A stretch of 64,000 bases of DNA from Lanius collurio (Eukaryota; Chordata; Aves; Passeriformes; Laniidae), in the NCBI GenBank assembly GCA_020086605.1, contig JACBWW010000051.1:1865810-1929809 (forward strand), read 5' to 3'. Below are positions 12,701-25,800 of the stretch, in pieces. Within the stretch, counting starts at the first letter, position 1. Each line of letters starts with the position of its first letter. The notes beneath the pieces were generated by a model. It was not told the DNA's origin and ran no database searches. It saw only the letters and a list, made by a program, of their open reading frames with translations. Both the position numbers and the translations under genes were made by a program.

Positions 12701-13780
12701 TGCCATAGGTAAGTGCTTCATAAAACAAAAGGTACATGTCAATCACTTCTTTTCAAGAAATCAAATGGACTTTTTTTGTCTAATGTTGTTATAGTGAGAA
12801 TTCATGGAGTGCTAATGATAAGGCTGTCATTTCACTATGAAATGCTTCTATCTGCAGCTGTGGTTAAAACATGATTCATTAGAATATTGAAAAAAAATAT
12901 TAATACTACTTCTTTCATATTCTTACATTTTCGAGTCACTGAATGGTGTAGTAGTTAATGTACCAATTAACTGAGTGCCAACTGCTGGTTGGGCTTGTCT
13001 TAGCATCAGAGGACAAATCCTCTCCTAGATGTCATTGTCCTTGTGACTGCAATACTCAGAACTGGGATGGCCTGAGGCTAAACCCATGTTCAGTAGGAAA
13101 AATTCTCAGGCATTCAAATCTGGGATTTGCAGGGGCAGAAATTAAACTAGAATACAAGAGAGGATTGTAGGGCTGAACCTATCTGATCAGTGCTCATATG
13201 TGTCCTTTTTTAAAGCTACAGATATTCTAAAATATAAGAATGCATGAGTAAAAATGTATGTATATGCTGGTATGGTGATGCCCTGGTAACATTCACACTG
13301 TGTGTGTCAAAGATGCCTGTGGAAAAGACAGGTAACTTAGGAAGACTACATTTTATGGAGATCAAACCTACTAAAGAGAAGCATGGTGACATAGAAAACC
13401 CTGTTGGATCTCCTTTCAGCTGGTGACCCAGGAATTTAAAGCCATGCAGCCTCGTAGAGTTTGGAGAAAGTTCCTTTTCAGAGAGCAATCAGCAAATGCT
13501 GTGCTTTGTTTTAAGTCTGTTTCCATCTATACAGAAATACTCTGGTTTTACTTGGCAAATTGTCTGGTTTTCCTATGGATTTTATTTGTAGAACACTGGA
13601 AAAATCCACAGTGTTTTGTAAGTTACTGTTGTGGTGTAGTATTGGAGCATAAAGCTTAAGTTTGAGAAGAAAGCCAGAGAAAGCATTGCTGCAAAAGAGT
13701 TTTGCTCTCCTCCATTCTGCAGAATTGTCCCTGGGTCTCATCATTAATGGTGTTTGTTATAATAAATTAGGGAGAAAAAG
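9800..13780. other. Gene-free unique sequence
   Basis: No recognisable gene or mobile element. A 12-base word AGCATTAAAACT occurs twice about 19 bases apart near 11835-11866. The stretch 10840-11300 has an evenly mixed, non-repetitive texture, with some homeobox-type AT-rich words, but gives no specific assignment. The short frames in this segment are not supported by codon pattern or splice context. Confidence 0.5.
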
Positions 13781-13789
13781 AGAGATCAG

Positions 13790-14480
13790 AGTGTCTTTGC
13801 ACTGGGCATGTTAGTTGTGCATATGACTGATAAGGCTAATGGACTATTTTTTACAAGACAGCCACATGAAAAATGATGTGCTTTGTAACAATTGATATTA
13901 AGCATCTCTTCTGCCCTTTGTGAAAATTAAAGTAGCAGCTTTTTCTGTGCCCAGCATGATGCAAAATGAGCAAATTAAAACGTTTATTTTTAAGCTAACT
14001 TGTGCCAGCCTACTGGAGGAATAGATGCAGGATCATAAATTACATAGTCATAAAGGTGAGATCCTAATTTACTTCCCAGTTTTATTTCAGCTTACTTTTC
14101 CATTGCTGGGAGGCATAAAACTTACTGAGTTATACTACATTCACCTCACGCTGGTCTCCTATCAAACAGAATATCAGTGGAACACCTCCACAGAGCACTC
14201 TACATGAAATTGTCCTTTTGTATGTCTCATAATCGGCTGCAATGTGACCAAGCATCTGGCGGTGACAAGCAGATGTCTTTGATTTATTGGCTAATATCAC
14301 TGCTTGTTAGTGGATGGTTGAGCAGGAGACTAAAAGAGCATAAAATCAGAGAGAATAAATTATGAAGGCACCGAACTGTGGCATTATAAACTCCTCCTTG
14401 TCACAGCTGTGACATCTCCTAGGAAATGTGGAATGAGAGAGACATCCCCTCTTCAAAGACAGTGGCCACTGTCTAATGAT
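13790..14480. promoter_or_regulatory. Candidate conserved noncoding element
   Basis: The sequence is non-repetitive and unusually free of homopolymers. It is dense in words typical of developmental enhancers: AATTAAAA and TAAT-type homeodomain cores, ATGCAAAAT at about 13960, TCACAGCTGTGA (an E-box palindrome, 14401-14412) and CAATTGATATTAA. No open frame with protein character crosses it. The call rests on texture alone; alignment to chicken and mammals would decide it. Confidence 0.25.
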
Positions 14481-15030
14481 TTTGGATAAAATAAAAAAAA
14501 CCCAAACAAACAGCTCAAATCCACCAATATCTCGCCTAAAGGGATGGTTTTCTCCTGCTTAAAGTCTACTTCAAAACAGTTGATCTGCTGGGAAATGGAG
14601 TTGATTAACACACAGTTCAGGTGTTTGGGGAACCTGAGGGATGCTGGGGTAAGGGGGATCTCTCTGCTGTGAATAGAGAGGGTTTTCTTTAAATGCTGTC
14701 TAAAATTGGATCAGACCCCACCCCAGAAAATACAGGTTCAAGGTTCTGCTTCTCACGTTCAACATTATTAGTCTTGTGAAAAGGACAGTATGTTTGGTCC
14801 CTGTTGTGCAGGATGGTTCCCCAGGCCTTGTCCCAGGAAACACCTGGATAAGATGGGAATTGGCTTTGCAGGCTGTGGTGTGCTGTTTTACTCACATGTA
14901 GGTAACAGACATTCTGGTATGTTCTGCATTGCAGGTTCTTTGTGGGCTTGACAGGAGGATTTCAATGGGATAGCTGTGCAAATACATGACAAAAGTCTCA
15001 AAATTAAGAGTCTGTAGCATTCTTAAATGC
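14481..15030. other. Unique sequence between two enhancer-like blocks
   Basis: An A-rich stretch at about 14489-14510 is followed by ordinary unique sequence. A 68-codon minus-strand frame at 14689-14895 has no recognisable domain. Confidence 0.4.
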
Positions 15031-15250
15031 ACTTGCCATTTTTTATCTATATTAAATATCGAGTACCTACCAAATTAAACAATGTATGTGACTGAACACA
15101 ATGTCTCTGACAGTCCCTCGGGACAGGAATGCAATAGATCTCAGCTATTATTCATTGCTGACAATTATTTTGAGCTGCAGAGCAGTGATAATTGTGACTA
15201 CTCACAATGTCAAATAAACATTATGTATATGTTTATTCAATAAATCAGCT
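15031..15250. promoter_or_regulatory. Candidate conserved noncoding element
   Basis: A compact non-repetitive block with clustered AT-rich transcription-factor-like words, including ATATTAAATATCGAG, AAATTAAACAATG, GACAATTATTTTGAG and AATAAACATTATG, with a rare CpG-containing word (CCCTCGGGAC). It resembles deeply conserved vertebrate enhancers in texture. No coding potential is visible. Confidence 0.22.
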
Positions 15251-17535
15251 TGAAGTATGAAAGGAAATAGGTACTCACTATTTCACTCCTGTGCAGTGCT
15301 GAGATGTTAAACTGACTAATGGCAACAAGCCATTCAGTGATTCAGTAGGAAGCTATTTAAGAGTTATATTACCTTCAAAGAACAACTGTGGACATGGCAT
15401 ATGGAATTAATAGTTTTATGTTAAAATATTTATGTAACTATTTTTCTTCTCAAGTGATAGTCTAAGAACCAAGTCAAATGGGAAAGTCAAAGGTTGTATT
15501 TGTTTCCATTGACAAGATTAATTTTATTATTTCAATTAAAATGCAGTGTAAGTTCTTGCAAAGTTTCCTTTAACCTATAAGATGTTAGATAAGCTGCAGC
15601 CATAATGAGGAGATATTCCTTGTACTTTTAATGAGCAGCACCAGTAACTGGTTATGACTTACTGAGAAGCGAAAGGAAACTTTTAAGGGTGCCCATTGCA
15701 ACTATTTTGCTGCTGCAGTTATCTGAGGGTATTAGCCTGGAGCAGATCCTGGGAGCTGCAGAAAGAGGCTGCACAATTAAAAAGGCAGGAGGGAGCTGAG
15801 TGGGAGCTCTCAGTAAAGGGAAAGAGGAGCACAGACTAATGACACGAGACCCTCAGGCAGAAGGAAGTCAGTGCAGTACTACATAGCAGTTACATCAGGA
15901 TGCCCTAAAACCATTTGTTCAATGATTTCAGTTTACAAGTGCAAAAACCAGGAATTTTCTGTAAAAAAAATGTTTGTGCTTGGCTTTTTTTGTTGCTGTT
16001 TCTTAAATTTCCTAGCATTCAGGAAGAAAGTCTTCCTGATACTTATAATCAAACTTACAGTCAAAAGATAGTCGATAAATACCATCAAAAATAATAAAAT
16101 ATATCTCATACTAAGAAATGTAGACTAGGGACTTGATAAGAGTTGTAAAGGGGAAGTCATGATGCTTCATGTTTCAATGTATTTCTCTGAGTAGTTCTTT
16201 TTAATTTTAAATTCTTTTTTCAAGTGAAAGCTGTTCTATCTAATGGATTTGAATGTACTGAATAGATTTTAAAGGATTTCCTTCATGTTCACTATTTCTG
16301 AAGCAATTCAGCCTGTTTCAGCTTGGAGTTACAAAATGGAACAAAGAGGAAAATCTCCATAAAATATGCATACAATTTTTAATAATGAGTTCCAAAAACC
16401 TCTCCCATAAATAAGAATTGCTGATCACATCCCTGGGTGGATTTGCTGTAAGAAGAAAACCATGACACCTTGAGAAAGAATTCTGTTGGTTTTTAGACAG
16501 TGGCTGTGTGTCAGTCAAAGCATTTCTGACAATGAAAGATATTTAAAAGCCACAAACACACAGAATCTTGAAAGACAAATGAGATGGAAGAATAGTCTAT
16601 TAATAGAAAACATAAAAATAAATACCAGCCAAAACAAGTGCTTCATTCAGAGTGTTCAAAAAATCAACTTGTCAAAAATGTCATAGGCATCAGGATCTCA
16701 TTGAATAGACTTCACTTTCTCTGAAGAAAACATTATCATAACAAAAATAGGGGGGAAAATCCCTAAAAATAAATTGGGTATAGGAAAAGTAAAATACTTC
16801 AGAGGAGAGACTTAAATTTCCAAGATGTGCTGCTTCAAAAATAAGAGGTCTTTCATTTAAGAATATAGAACTCAGGAAATAATTAACTCAGTGTGCAGTC
16901 CCAGCAAATACTGCAGATAAACTGGGCAGGGCACTTAGATATTTCTTGGTTCACCAGTTGTACAATGGAAATTTTAACTGTGTTGTCACTTGATGCAAAT
17001 TTATGTTTTGTTTTGCCATCTCTACAGCTGTTTGCTGTTTGGTGGAAATGTGACTCATGAACAAAATATTTCCATTTGTATTTTTCAGCTGTGTTAGGTC
17101 CTATAAATGCCTTGTGATTTAGCACTTGTAAGGATAAATGGTTTGAAATGGACATTCAATAAAAGGTCTTTGAACCATTCAAAGGAGCAATAGTTGATTT
17201 TAAACAAAATGCATACTTACATATATAGTTATTTGTTTTTAATTATTAGAGAGAATTCTGCCTACTTATAGGAAATAAACAGAATGTACTTTTCTGAAGT
17301 TCAGGGCCAATATTTATCTTGAATTTTCTATTGTGGTTTGCTCTCCTGTGATAATAATATATTTTTATCCAGACAACAATTATTCAGTATCTGTTCCTGA
17401 TGAGATTATATTCTAAAACTATCCATAAACAAACTGCAGGGTTTTTTTGGGGTTTTTTTTCTTTTTTAATCACCTGGAACTTGCTGAGGAGCCTGTCTAT
17501 AGCTGAGTGCCTGAGCTGAGAATAGAACGTGGACC
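15251..17535. other. Gene-free unique sequence
   Basis: AT-rich sequence without an assignable gene or mobile element. T-rich stretches at about 17441-17467 (GGTTTTTTTGGGGTTTTTTTTC-like) are low complexity. Confidence 0.5.
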
Positions 17536-17537
17536 TT

Positions 17538-17572
17538 GATTCACAGAATCACAGCATCAATGGACTTAGTGT
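17538..17572 (-). mobile_element. Possible relic of a CR1 3' end
   Basis: The words TTCACAGAATCACAGCATCA resemble the reverse complement of the CR1 tail (TCATAGAATCATAGAAT...). The similarity stops after about 30 bases, so this may be a chance match or a very short decayed copy. Confidence 0.2.
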
Positions 17573-18547
17573 CCATTGTCTTGTGCTTGAGATATTCAGT
17601 TTGCATAAAAACTTCATCTCGTGAGGTCAGAAAGAAGCTCTAAATATGTTTGTTTTAATACATAAGGAGGTGGAAAACTCCTGCAATCCTCACTTTAGTA
17701 GATTTCTAGTCAAAACTATAAAGACATCCATACTATATTAGCCAATACTTTGGGTATTGAATTGTTTGTAGAAAGCCTCAGAAAATGGCAGTTCCTGATT
17801 CCAATCAGGGGCATTCTCAGGAGGTCTTGTGTTTTGTTTTTTTCTTGCTGCAGTTATATCTATGATTTCCAAGTGATGTGTATAAGTATCTGCTGCTTAT
17901 GGGAAAGACATCTCTTGAGACATGGGAGAGATCTCAATAACTGTGCAGACAGCTCTCAGGGCTTGTGTTTCTAAGAGTCTGTGAATCACTCTTGATGCTG
18001 CTCTCATTACTTTCAGAGTAATTACTTTTTCCTTTAAATTATTATTTTCATAAATTGTGAATAAATGTAGCTAGTGGAGAGATGCTTTTCTAGTGGACAG
18101 TTCAAAGCAGAAATGTGATTCACAATGCTCTAAGTTGTTCTCTGAAGCAGTGCATGCCCACTGACTGCATGGCATGTCTAGAGCCTGTTCTTATTCCCCT
18201 CTCTCACCTGGTGCACAACACTGCCCACACAGTCAATATCAATATTAGATGGGGTGTTTTCCTTCACAGTTGCTCATAATGAATGAAACATTCTACCTAG
18301 CAAGAATGGCAGCATTTTATGCTGATATAGCCCTCAAGTGGCTGCTCATTTGCTGATAATTACAGGTTTGAAGAAGGTGCCTTGGCTCAGATTGTCCCAG
18401 AGTTGGCCAGCAGAACTGCAGTTGCATCTGCTTGGAGCAGAGCAAGCTCCCCCCTGAAGGGCTGGCTGGTCTGATTCATTAGCAGTTCAGCACCCACCCG
18501 ACTGCACATACAGGTGGGAACAAATCCCAGAAGTGCAAAGACCTACA

Positions 18548-18587
18548 TCAGAGGGGAAAAGCATTTCTCAGAGGGGAAAAGCATTTC
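18548..18587. repeat. 20-bp tandem duplication, 2 copies
   Basis: TCAGAGGGGAAAAGCATTTC occurs twice in direct succession with no mismatch, which points to a recent local duplication. Confidence 0.9.
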
Positions 18588-19427
18588 TGGGCTGCCAAGC
18601 CCCTTATCCTGTACAGGGTTGTTGGAGACACTGTTTAACTATATATTATAACTTGAGCTTGCTTTTCAGATCATAGAAAAGGCTCCAGTACTAGGAGAAA
18701 ACTTTCACCATCAGGTATTAGTCACTCTTCAGCATCTTTGCAATTAAAACATTGCTATTGCAAAGTCCTAGAGGCTTAGGAATAGACATGTCTTGTATAC
18801 TTGAGTGAATGTAAGTGTAACTGTGTGCAGCCATGTGTGGTGAATGTGTCAGAACTAACAGCAGGAACTTTGATAAGAGTTCTCCATCAGTAAACATGCT
18901 TGATAGCTCAAGGTCTTTGAATTGTTATTATAAGTGGCATCCAGAAGGGCTGCTGCAGTTAAAGGTCTGTCAGATTTCCCCACACACAGACTTCCCCAGG
19001 GTTTTATTATATTTCAACTTTTCCAAGTTATATTTGGCCTAAAACTACAGCCAAGAACTTGTCAGCCCAGGCATGGTTTTATCTTTCTCCCCTGAATGAT
19101 GCAATGGTTTAGTTTAAGAACTGGTGGTGTGGAGGATCAGGACAATATGTGTGCTTTGAGGTACCCCGGGGTGAGAATCATTAGCAGCAATTAGTGAGAA
19201 TGAGCATTGCTTTTCTGGAAAGGCAGGCAGAACAGCAGATGAACAGGAGACAGGTGAGGGGCAGAGAAATTAAAACAGATTACATGGATGAATTGTTTTT
19301 TTCAGAGAAATGACACTTTCAGAAAGTTATTTCTGTATGACTCAATATTTGGAAAATGGCAGAACTATTATTTTTTAATTTACTTCACCCCAGAATTTGC
19401 CATTATCATTTTTACCAGCCTTTTCAT

Positions 19428-19460
19428 TAAGCAGAGACTAGATGATAAGCAGAGACTAGA
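19428..19460. repeat. 18-bp tandem duplication, about 1.8 copies
   Basis: TAAGCAGAGACTAGATGA is followed immediately by TAAGCAGAGACTAGA. It is a short local duplication without coding context. Confidence 0.85.
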
Positions 19461-22429
19461 AGTAGACACAAGAACAGATACTTTTCATTTATATGTGGAA
19501 TTTTGAAGTCCCGCTGTTGCAAAGTTTCTGGGTTTCTCCTTTTAAGACTGGTCACAGAGGAAGTCAGTAAAAGGGCCTGACGCTCAGGCAGCCAAAACAC
19601 AGAGGTGGGTGGGCTGCTGAGCTGGGGTAGAGTGGTCCAGGAGAGAAAAGGATCCCCTGTTCTGGGAGCAGGAGTAGTAGCAAAGTCAGATTTAATGCTG
19701 TAGGTAGCACATGTAGGTGTCTGTGCCGCTCTCACACTTGCACAGCAGATTTAGGAATGGTTCTACTGTAACTGCAGAATGACTTCATAAGTACACTTAT
19801 GCAGTTGCACAAAAATTAAGATAAACATTTCACAGTTTTTTGTAATCCCTCTGCTTTGTAGATTCATACCAAAATGTGCTGAGCAGTGTGGACTGCTGAA
19901 ATAAGTAAATGGGTAGAGGTTTTTAGTCATATGCTCCTTGTGAGGCATGGGGAGGTCAGTACCGAGAGCCCTGTGACATTAGCTGACTCTCTGAGGTACT
20001 AAATCATGCTGCTACTTTGGGAACAAAGACAAACATGAGGGGTTTTATTCCTCTGACATCCCTCTCTCCTGCAAAAACGTGCTGCCTACCAATTTCTCTA
20101 TGCTGTAATGTGCACTCAGGGGAAAAAAAAAAGCTGCTTAAGAGTGTAAGAAAGTCTAAGCACATATTTTGGTGTATTATGTAAGAGCTGTCCCTTGTTC
20201 TGCAATGCAAGGTATGTTCATTTTGGTCTAAAGGCCTTCAGTCATATTTCATTTTAGTGGTACACTTTTGGTTGAGGAAGGCACTACAGCCAAAACATCC
20301 TACCCAAGTGCAAAATAGGATCAGCTGTTCCCTGTCAAGTCTTACTTTACTGGACAAGATCACTATTTGTAACTGGTTCTCTCTCCTCTTAATTTTGTTT
20401 CTAGTGTATCTCCAACAAGTGTTTGCTGCATTTATTTTTTTTTTTTTTAATTCCTGTCAGTTTGACCTGTCCTCCTTCTACTGCTTCAGCTACATACAGA
20501 TGTATCCTGCATGCTTTTTTGTGAGAGGCAAATGTGGGAGGCTGCCTGTACGTGGTCTGTGTAGGAATGTGGCTTATTCCTATTAAGTCAGCGTGGTAAG
20601 GGGGCCCTAAGCCTGAGACAGTCCCTACATCAAATTAAGCCTATGACAGGATACAGATATAGTCCAAACAGATCAAAGGTTTGCTTCTGACCTTCCCTGC
20701 CCAAGGCAAGCTCTCACCACACAAATAAATCCTAGATGAAAGAATTTATTCATCTCTTTAAATCAGGTCTCTTTAAATCCATAGTTCCCAACCTAAATAT
20801 TGCAACCTATCTATCTTATTGCAGGAGGCAAAACTTGTATTTCAGCATTACTATAGACAATACAGACAGGTCACTTTTTGTATGATAGTGGCAGCCTGTC
20901 CCAGAGAGGCTGGGAATCAACAAATGGGCCCTGGTGGCCTTTGGTTTGAGTTTGGTGGGTTTGTTTGTGGCACAGATCAGAGGGGTTGTCTGATAGCCTT
21001 AATAAACAAAGGGTGAGCTGTGAGTCGGTGTGAAGGACTGTCCTTATCCTCTGTGATTTCTATAACATTTTTAAAAATTGTCAGAACATGAAATCATCTG
21101 TACTTTATCCCCAATATAGTCTGGCCATAAAATAAGTGACAAAGCAGCCTTGACGAAGCAGCTCGCTGACACAGTTAAGCTTTATCAGCACCATATTTGA
21201 GTTTTGTTTATGTGTACGTAAATCACACTGTAATAAACACACAGTGTGCATTCTCCTCTGCAGTCAGGGAGGTTACCCAGAATTAATCCCCAATACATCT
21301 GGGAAAGCATCAGGGCCACTCATATGGAGCAGTCCATCCTCATACATGGAAACCTTCCAAGTGAGGACCTTGGCTTAGGTGTTCATTCTGCTGAAAGAAC
21401 TTTGATCCAGGGTACAGTATAAGTCCAGTTTCCTAAATAATTCCTTGTATCCCTTTATCACTGTCATTCTCTTCTTTTTGGTGGGCCTTAGGCAGAGGCC
21501 CCTCCCTCCAGCTGCTTCTGTCCCCAGTTTTGTGTGTGATTTTTCTCCAGATTTCAAAGCTCTCTGTAGGTAAGAAACAGGAAAAGCTAAAGTGTCATGA
21601 GAGAAACTAATATATTCTAATTAGAGCCAGGAAAAAAGGAGAGATTTTTGTTATTTTTATATTAAAATTGAAGTGTTTTGGAAGTTGTTTTATTTCTATC
21701 AAGGTTCTGTGCAAATGGAAAAGATTTTACCCACAGTACTTTTTTTTGTCCTAGGACTTTAGTATTTTGTCAGGGGCTCCAGTCAGGACAAGGATTTGTT
21801 TTCAGAAGTCTGTATTTCGGGGCATCTGGAGCTAAATACTGCACAACTCTCTGCTGAAACATTTTATTGGCATTTTACCTTATTTCGGTCTGAGCAATAA
21901 TATTTCTGATGATGAAGACTGTAGTGGAACTAAAATGCAATTTTTCAAACAGCTGACACATTTTAATGGTGGTTATACAAGGAAAACAAGAATTTTGTCC
22001 CTTAGTTTACCATTACACAAAAGTGAAAGAATATTGATTTAAATTAAAAAAAAAAAAAAACACAACAAAAAAATGAGTCCTTCAGGATATGAATTTGGAC
22101 ATTTGTTTTTTCCATAGCAAGTAGATTTTCAGGTCTTTGAAACCACAGTTAAGAGTTTGGGTTTGGAAAGAATGTAAAAAAATTTCTTTTCTGTTTAGAG
22201 GAGTAATGTGGTGTTGTAGAACAGCTTTACCAAACAGTTACAAGCTGCAGCTGAGCAGTACAATTTGTTTCTACTTAAAAGTGTAGGGTGGGCAATGTGC
22301 AATGGCTGGAGAATCTTCAGCTTTATTTAATCACTTCACTTTGCATTTGAAAAGTAATTCATCATGGAAAGTCAGTGGGGTATAGAGAGCACTAATTGCA
22401 GCAAAATATCAAGGACAGTTTTCCTCTGT

Positions 22430-22660
22430 CTTAATTAAACATTAATGAGTAAAGTTATTTGCAAATGCATGCTGCAGGGATGGACTTATCTATCCAAGTT
22501 TTGTAAATACTGACACCGGGTGTCAAAATAAAACACCTTAATTGATTTATACAGAAATAGTTTAAAAGAGTGCACCTGGAGTGACATTTCTCTAGCTTTT
22601 TATAGAGTAGTTTCCTGATGAATTATTTATAAAGAAACGTGGCCTGACCTATCTTAATTA
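22430..22660. promoter_or_regulatory. Candidate conserved noncoding element with octamer and palindrome
   Basis: The block is non-repetitive. It contains ATTTGCAAAT at 22457-22466 (a palindromic POU/octamer-type site followed by GCATGC) and a perfect 15-bp odd palindrome, TGACACCGGGTGTCA, at 22511-22525. It also has AATTGATTTAT and CTTAATTACAC homeodomain-type words. The palindrome's half GGTGTCA resembles a T-box half-site, but one base differs from the usual GGTGTGA. Regulatory function is inferred. Confidence 0.25.
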
Positions 22661-22722
22661 CACAAGTGATTGTTTCCAAACTAATCAATTTTGTAAGCAA
22701 AGTGAATTCTCTCCACTGTCAG

Positions 22723-22825
22723 TCCTTACTACATCAAGAAGGAAATGGAATAAGAAATGCACCTTTTGACAAAAGTTCCTATGGTGTCTATCAGTGCACT
22801 GCCAATAACACCCTTAAAGTTACTG
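22723..22825 (+). other. Ig-domain-like exon candidate, weak
   Basis: An open frame contains the motif YGVYQCTANN, which resembles the F strand of an I-set immunoglobulin domain (usual pattern D-x-G-x-Y-x-C-x-A-x-N). It is preceded by a pyrimidine-rich stretch ending in CAG (720-722) and followed by GTGAGC (826-831), a strong donor. The donor would be phase 1, as is usual at Ig domain borders. Against it: the usual aspartate six residues before the cysteine is serine, the G strand expected after the cysteine is too short, the fragment is only about 34 codons, and no partner exon was recognised nearby. It could be a relic or a chance match. Confidence 0.18.
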
Positions 22826-22829
22826 GTGA

Positions 22830-25800
22830 GCTCAACAAAAGACTAATTCTAATCTCAATTTATCTGTGTATTAATGAGGAACTCAGAAGGTAATAAAAAA
22901 GACTGTGAAAAATCCAGTATCATTACCTAATTTTTAGTGCCAAGCTGTAGGGCAAATCAAGTAAATAGAGATAGCAGAGAAAGAAGAGGCCAGAGTGTTT
23001 AGTGCTAAGGGGTCATTGAAAATGCTTTGTAGCAGGAATTCAGAAACATATTAATAAGACAAGCAATAATTCAAATTAAAAAAAAATATTTTTCTCCCCT
23101 TCTGTAAGAGAATATTTTTAATTTTTTTATAAATATTTAATATTTATGTAATTTTCTATATATTTATTGTGATCAGTTTTTAAAACCAAAACAAAAGAGC
23201 CAGTGACACCTGAAGCTTTTGAGTTAGCAGAGTGGAGGGATAAGGAGTGACAAGAATTGCTGTGCAGCTGGAGAGGAGGACCTGTCAGAGAGTGAGAATG
23301 TGAGCAGTGTCTTGCTGAATAGCTGTAGTGGAATGGTGAATGGAAGAATTACAGAAATACTTATTCTGAACTTCTACAAAATCATGTACTGGGTAAGAAA
23401 ACATGAGCAGAGACATAAAGGAAGAACTGATTCATGTAAGAGATAAAAAAGGGAAATTTAAGTTCTGGTTGAGGAAAGCTTTGCACTCTATAGAGCTTTC
23501 CATTATTTTTTTAATAAAAGTTAATTTCTTTCCTGGATCAGACATATCTTGTTATTAAATCCTGCTGAAGTTGATACTGCTGAAGTTATTTTCATGTGCG
23601 TCCTACCATATTCAGCACATGTGGTTTAATTTCTGAACATGCCAAGTATACTTTGGAATCTTCCTCAGCTTTGGAGGGGAAAAAAACCATCATCATGATT
23701 GACAAACTGTTTGACAAAAATATTCTCAGAGCAATTTTCAGTGGTTCCCTGTCATATCAGAAAAATGTATCAGCTACAGTTCCAAAGAGGTGGTACAATT
23801 GAATATTTCCATAAGACACAGACAATAGAATTAAGAGTGACTATATTTCATTTACTTGAGACAGATGTATACTTGGATACATGAATAGAATTCAGAGTGA
23901 TTTTGAGATTTTGGAAACATCTTCTCCAAATTATTCCAAGTTCATAATTTGCAATATTGTGAATTTGAAATTATTTGAAATTCCTTTTCTTGGAAATATC
24001 TGTATGATCTGATCAAAATGTGAATAATCATCTCACCATTTTGTCTACAGCAAATTGGTGAATAGGAGCAAAATCCAAAGATCTGTAGGTCTCAGATCAT
24101 AAGTTCTCATCTCAAGCTATCCCACTGTTAGGAAAACTTCAGTGCATATTATACTTTTATGTTTTGGGATGTGTTAAGGTGCTTTCATCGTGTTGCATGC
24201 ACTTGAACCACCATGAGCTATTCTAATATTAATATCAGAGGCCTTGCGGGTTTCTGGACCTTTTCATTTATTTATTTTTTGTTTTATTTTTGTTTCCAGT
24301 GATAAGAATAAAGTCCTTCTGCCTTTTTGTTATTGCTATAGCTCTTGCCACACTCTCACAAGAAACCCAGGATAATACTGTCTTGTGTGTCATGCTAAAC
24401 TTTTTTCTTTAATTAAAAAAGAAATATTACCCAAATCTTTTAATTGGCTCTTTCTATAGGCAAGACCATCTAATGTTCCTGTGGGGCCTGGATTGTCTCA
24501 CAGTTTTTCTTAGCATGGCCCAGGGAGCTGTTTAAAATGTTACACAGAAAAATTTTGGAATAATCAAATGGTCAAGGTCTGTTAGAATAGGTTTGTGCAG
24601 TGTGCACTCAAGCAAACCAAGCCATTGCTCAAGGGTAACAGGGCAGTTTTTATTTTGTTGTTTTGCTCGTGGCACTACTTGCTTCATGTCTCACTTGATT
24701 ATTACAAAGTAAGGGGCCTTTGTGTAATTGCATGAGAACCATCATTGCCTGTGGCTGCCATAGTTGTAGACAGATATTTACCACTCAGCCCTAGGAAACA
24801 CCTCACCAGCCTCCCCTGCCATGGGCTGGAGCCATTTGCCACGTTTATTTAGTAGGAGCAAGCAGAAGAGAAGCTGACTTTTCCTGCTGCCTGCAGCTGC
24901 AGTCCTACCCTTGTAAAAAAACATTTATATGGCTCTCATGTTACAAAAATATCTGTACTGTTGCAGGAGGGCAGAAGGTTCTGCATGTGCTGGGGTGGGA
25001 AGGGGGAAAAGAAATTCCTGCAGAGATTTTGTTACACTTGAAGCATTCAGGACCAGGCTGTGGAAAGGTGGTGAGAAAATAATTTTCCTTCCTCTACTTT
25101 GAAACCTTTTAAGAGACATTCTGAAATGGAGAAACACAAATTATATCTGCTGCTCTTACTGGTGCTATGAATTACACTCCTCTGTTTTTTCCCTGTGCCT
25201 GCCTCTTGTGCTGCTAATGAGTAACTCAGAGTGCACCCTGGTTTTATCACTGCTGGTTTGCATACACGTCCTCTGCCATTCCCTGGGAGGCTGCTGTGAC
25301 CTTCACTGCCTCGTGGATAGTGGTGCAGATGGATAGTGGTGATCACAGGATCTTATGGTTCAACAAGTCTTGGCATTGGCAATAACTCTGAGAGGTGCAG
25401 TGTAGGTGCTGTGGCTGGGAAATCACGTGTGCTTAACCAGCACGTGGCAGTCTCCTACATTTTCTGTGGAGATACCATCAAACATGCAGTGGTTTTAGAA
25501 AATAGAATAATATGGCAAAATGGAGGCTGTAAGGGAAAATGAATAGGCAGATTGCCTTCATGTGCAACTAATGGAGCTAGAATCTGATATTCATCATCAG
25601 AATTGTCCAGCAAGGAAGTAGAAAAGGAGGGTCAAAGTCTGAGTGTGCTACCATCCCCTTCCCTGCTCCCTGCACCAGCTCACACTGATTAGAACTGACT
25701 GATAATCTGAGCTATAAATTGCCTACACTGGGGTTTAGAGTGTCTCTGCATATGCACCAGAGCTTTTATTTACCAATTTTACACACATTTACATGTGGTC

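Larger units (their letters stand above)
17573..22429. other. Gene-free unique sequence with small tandem duplications
   Basis: There are two small local duplications: a 20-bp unit (TCAGAGGGGAAAAGCATTTC) twice at 18548-18587, and an 18-bp unit (TAAGCAGAGACTAGATGA) about 1.8 times at 19428-19460. A GC-richer patch at about 19540-19745 carries a 102-codon minus-strand frame without recognisable domains. Homopolymers: a T-run ending at 20448 and a 15-base A-run at 22046-22060. No gene was identified. Confidence 0.5.
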
